From Bacteroidia bacterium (GTDB lineage: Bacteria > Bacteroidota > Bacteroidia > Bacteroidales > UBA12481), in NCBI GenBank assembly GCA_026391235.1, contig JAPLDV010000434.1, forward strand, positions 1 to 15,510: 15,510 nucleotides of DNA, read 5' to 3'. The notes under the pieces were generated by a model. The model made no database searches and was not told where the DNA came from. It saw only the letters and a list, made by a program, of their open reading frames with translations. A program made the translations under genes and the position numbers. Positions 14,675-15,510 of the stretch are shown one piece after another (positions within the stretch are counted from its first letter, which is position 1; each line of letters begins with the position of its first letter).

Positions 14675-15510
14675 GTGAAAAACAATACCATTTTGACCAG
14701 GAGACCAGAGTTGATTCTCGTTTTGCTTCTGTTTATCAGCATAGAATGCCAGTCTCAAAATGAATCCACCGAAATTCTTTGGGACCATTACGGTGTCCCT
14801 CATATTTTTGCTTCCTCACCGCAGGAAATGTACTATGCTTATGGATGGACACAGATGCACAATCATGCCGACCTGTTACTCAAACTTTACGGCCAGGCCC
14901 GGGGGCGTGCAGCGGAATACTGGGGTGAGCAATACCTGGAATCCGACAAGCAAACCGGGCTATTTGAGATCACACGCCATGCAGGCGATAACTGGCTGAA
15001 ACAGAAGGAGTCCTGTAAGTCGTACATCGAAGCATTCGTCAGGGGTGCCAATGCTTATGCGACAAAATATCCGGAAGCCATCGGGGAAAAATTCAGGCAG
15101 GTGCTGCCGGTAACCGGAACCGATGTAATGGCCCATGTAATCAGAATTTTATGTCTTGAGTTTATCGCAGGCGAGGATATTTATACTACAAAGCAATCGG
15201 TTGGAAAAGGATCGAATGCAATAGCCATCTCACCCTCCCGGTCTGCCTCCGGAAATGCCATGCTGCTCACCAATCCGCATCTTCCCTGGAGCGATTTCTA
15301 TCTGTGGTTCGAGGCCCAGCTGTCGTGCCCGGGATTCAACGCTTACGGCATTGCCCTGGTTGGCTCCCCCACCCTCACCATGGCATTTAATGATCACCTG
15401 GGCTGGGCATTTAACATAAACACCATGGATGGCACCGACCGGTATGAGCTGCAGATCAGGAATGGCGGCTATCTCTGGGATGGGAAGGTAAAACCATTCG
15501 AAAAGAAGGA
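14675..15510 (+). CDS. Penicillin-acylase-type Ntn hydrolase, N-terminal part (3' truncated by window edge)
   Basis: Precursor of an exported amidase of the penicillin G acylase/acyl-homoserine-lactone acylase family, which self-cleaves into two chains. The frame starts at GTG 14675, 10 bases after an AAAAGGA ribosome-binding-like sequence (14658-14664), with an in-frame TAA shortly upstream and no earlier start. It stays open to the right edge (278 codons). Residues about 8-25 are hydrophobic, as in a signal peptide. The alpha chain shows ILWDHYGVPHIFA (34-46) and QMHNHADLL (60-68). The beta chain would begin at Ser180 in GKGSNAIAI, the catalytic N-terminal nucleophile, followed by LLTNPHLPW (197-205) and the strand sequence MAFNDHLGWAFNINTMD. 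Intact members have about 700-850 residues, so most of the beta chain is outside the window. The substrate amide is unknown. Confidence 0.88.
   Translation, partial: MKNNTILTRRPELILVLLLFISIECQSQNESTEILWDHYGVPHIFASSPQEMYYAYGWTQMHNHADLLLKLYGQARGRAAEYWGEQYLESDKQTGLFEITRHAGDNWLKQKESCKSYIEAFVRGANAYATKYPEAIGEKFRQVLPVTGTDVMAHVIRILCLEFIAGEDIYTTKQSVGKGSNAIAISPSRSASGNAMLLTNPHLPWSDFYLWFEAQLSCPGFNAYGIALVGSPTLTMAFNDHLGWAFNINTMDGTDRYELQIRNGGYLWDGKVKPFEKK

Noticed and set aside
14760..14999. 79-codon plus-strand frame near the right end
   Set aside because: It is out of frame with the acylase, whose motifs (WDHYGVPHIFA, NHADLL) cover the same bases in another frame.

Overview
The window looks like a chromosomal stretch of a Bacteroidota (Bacteroidales-like) genome of moderate GC. 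The signs are lipoprotein signals ending in S-C, start codons mostly without Shine-Dalgarno sequences, a few boxes resembling the Bacteroidota -7 element (TAnnTTTG), a crowded set of exported carbohydrate-active enzymes, and an ABC-F gene of the kind common in that phylum. No tRNA, rRNA, CRISPR array or intact mobile element was found.

Layout. Positions 1-980 hold the 3' part of a gene for a helical-toroid glycosidase-like protein, cut by the left edge. Positions 1019-1580 (minus) hold the remains of an ABC-F ATPase gene with two internal deletions. A YegS-type lipid kinase follows at 1699-2589. From 2757 onward every convincing gene is on the plus strand: a GH127-type beta-L-arabinofuranosidase with discoidin-like and PKD-like N-terminal domains; a three-gene operon of a secreted alpha/beta-hydrolase esterase, a Tat-exported GH109-like Gfo/Idh/MocA protein and a cytoplasmic UroD/MtaA-like protein with a zinc-site motif (5576-9089); a PKD lipoprotein (9324-10253); a CocE/NonD-type hydrolase (10481-12127); a 29-codon signal-peptide-like ORF overlapping the next start by one base; a GH2 lipoprotein glycosidase (12226-14589); and the first 278 codons of a penicillin-acylase-type Ntn hydrolase with a GTG start, running off the right edge (14675-15510).

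How the genes may work together. The plus-strand block resembles a polysaccharide or glycoside utilisation region without SusC/SusD in view. It combines glycosidases (GH127, GH2, GH109-like) with enzymes that remove ester or amide decorations (esterase, CocE-like, acylase). The UroD/MtaA-like protein is the odd member: it has no export signal, and its motif suggests methyl transfer. The combined reading, breakdown of an acylated and perhaps methylated arabinofuranosyl/galactosyl glycoconjugate, is inference.

Intergenic DNA carries three unrelated dispersed-repeat-like elements: an ATCCGTG/ATCTGCG-type element at about 2603-2680, an ACCACGGAGACACG-type element at 5462-5541, and a nested inverted repeat at 10362-10461. 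It also holds a short minus-strand fragment resembling an Xre/MbcA/ParS antitoxin (9098-9241).
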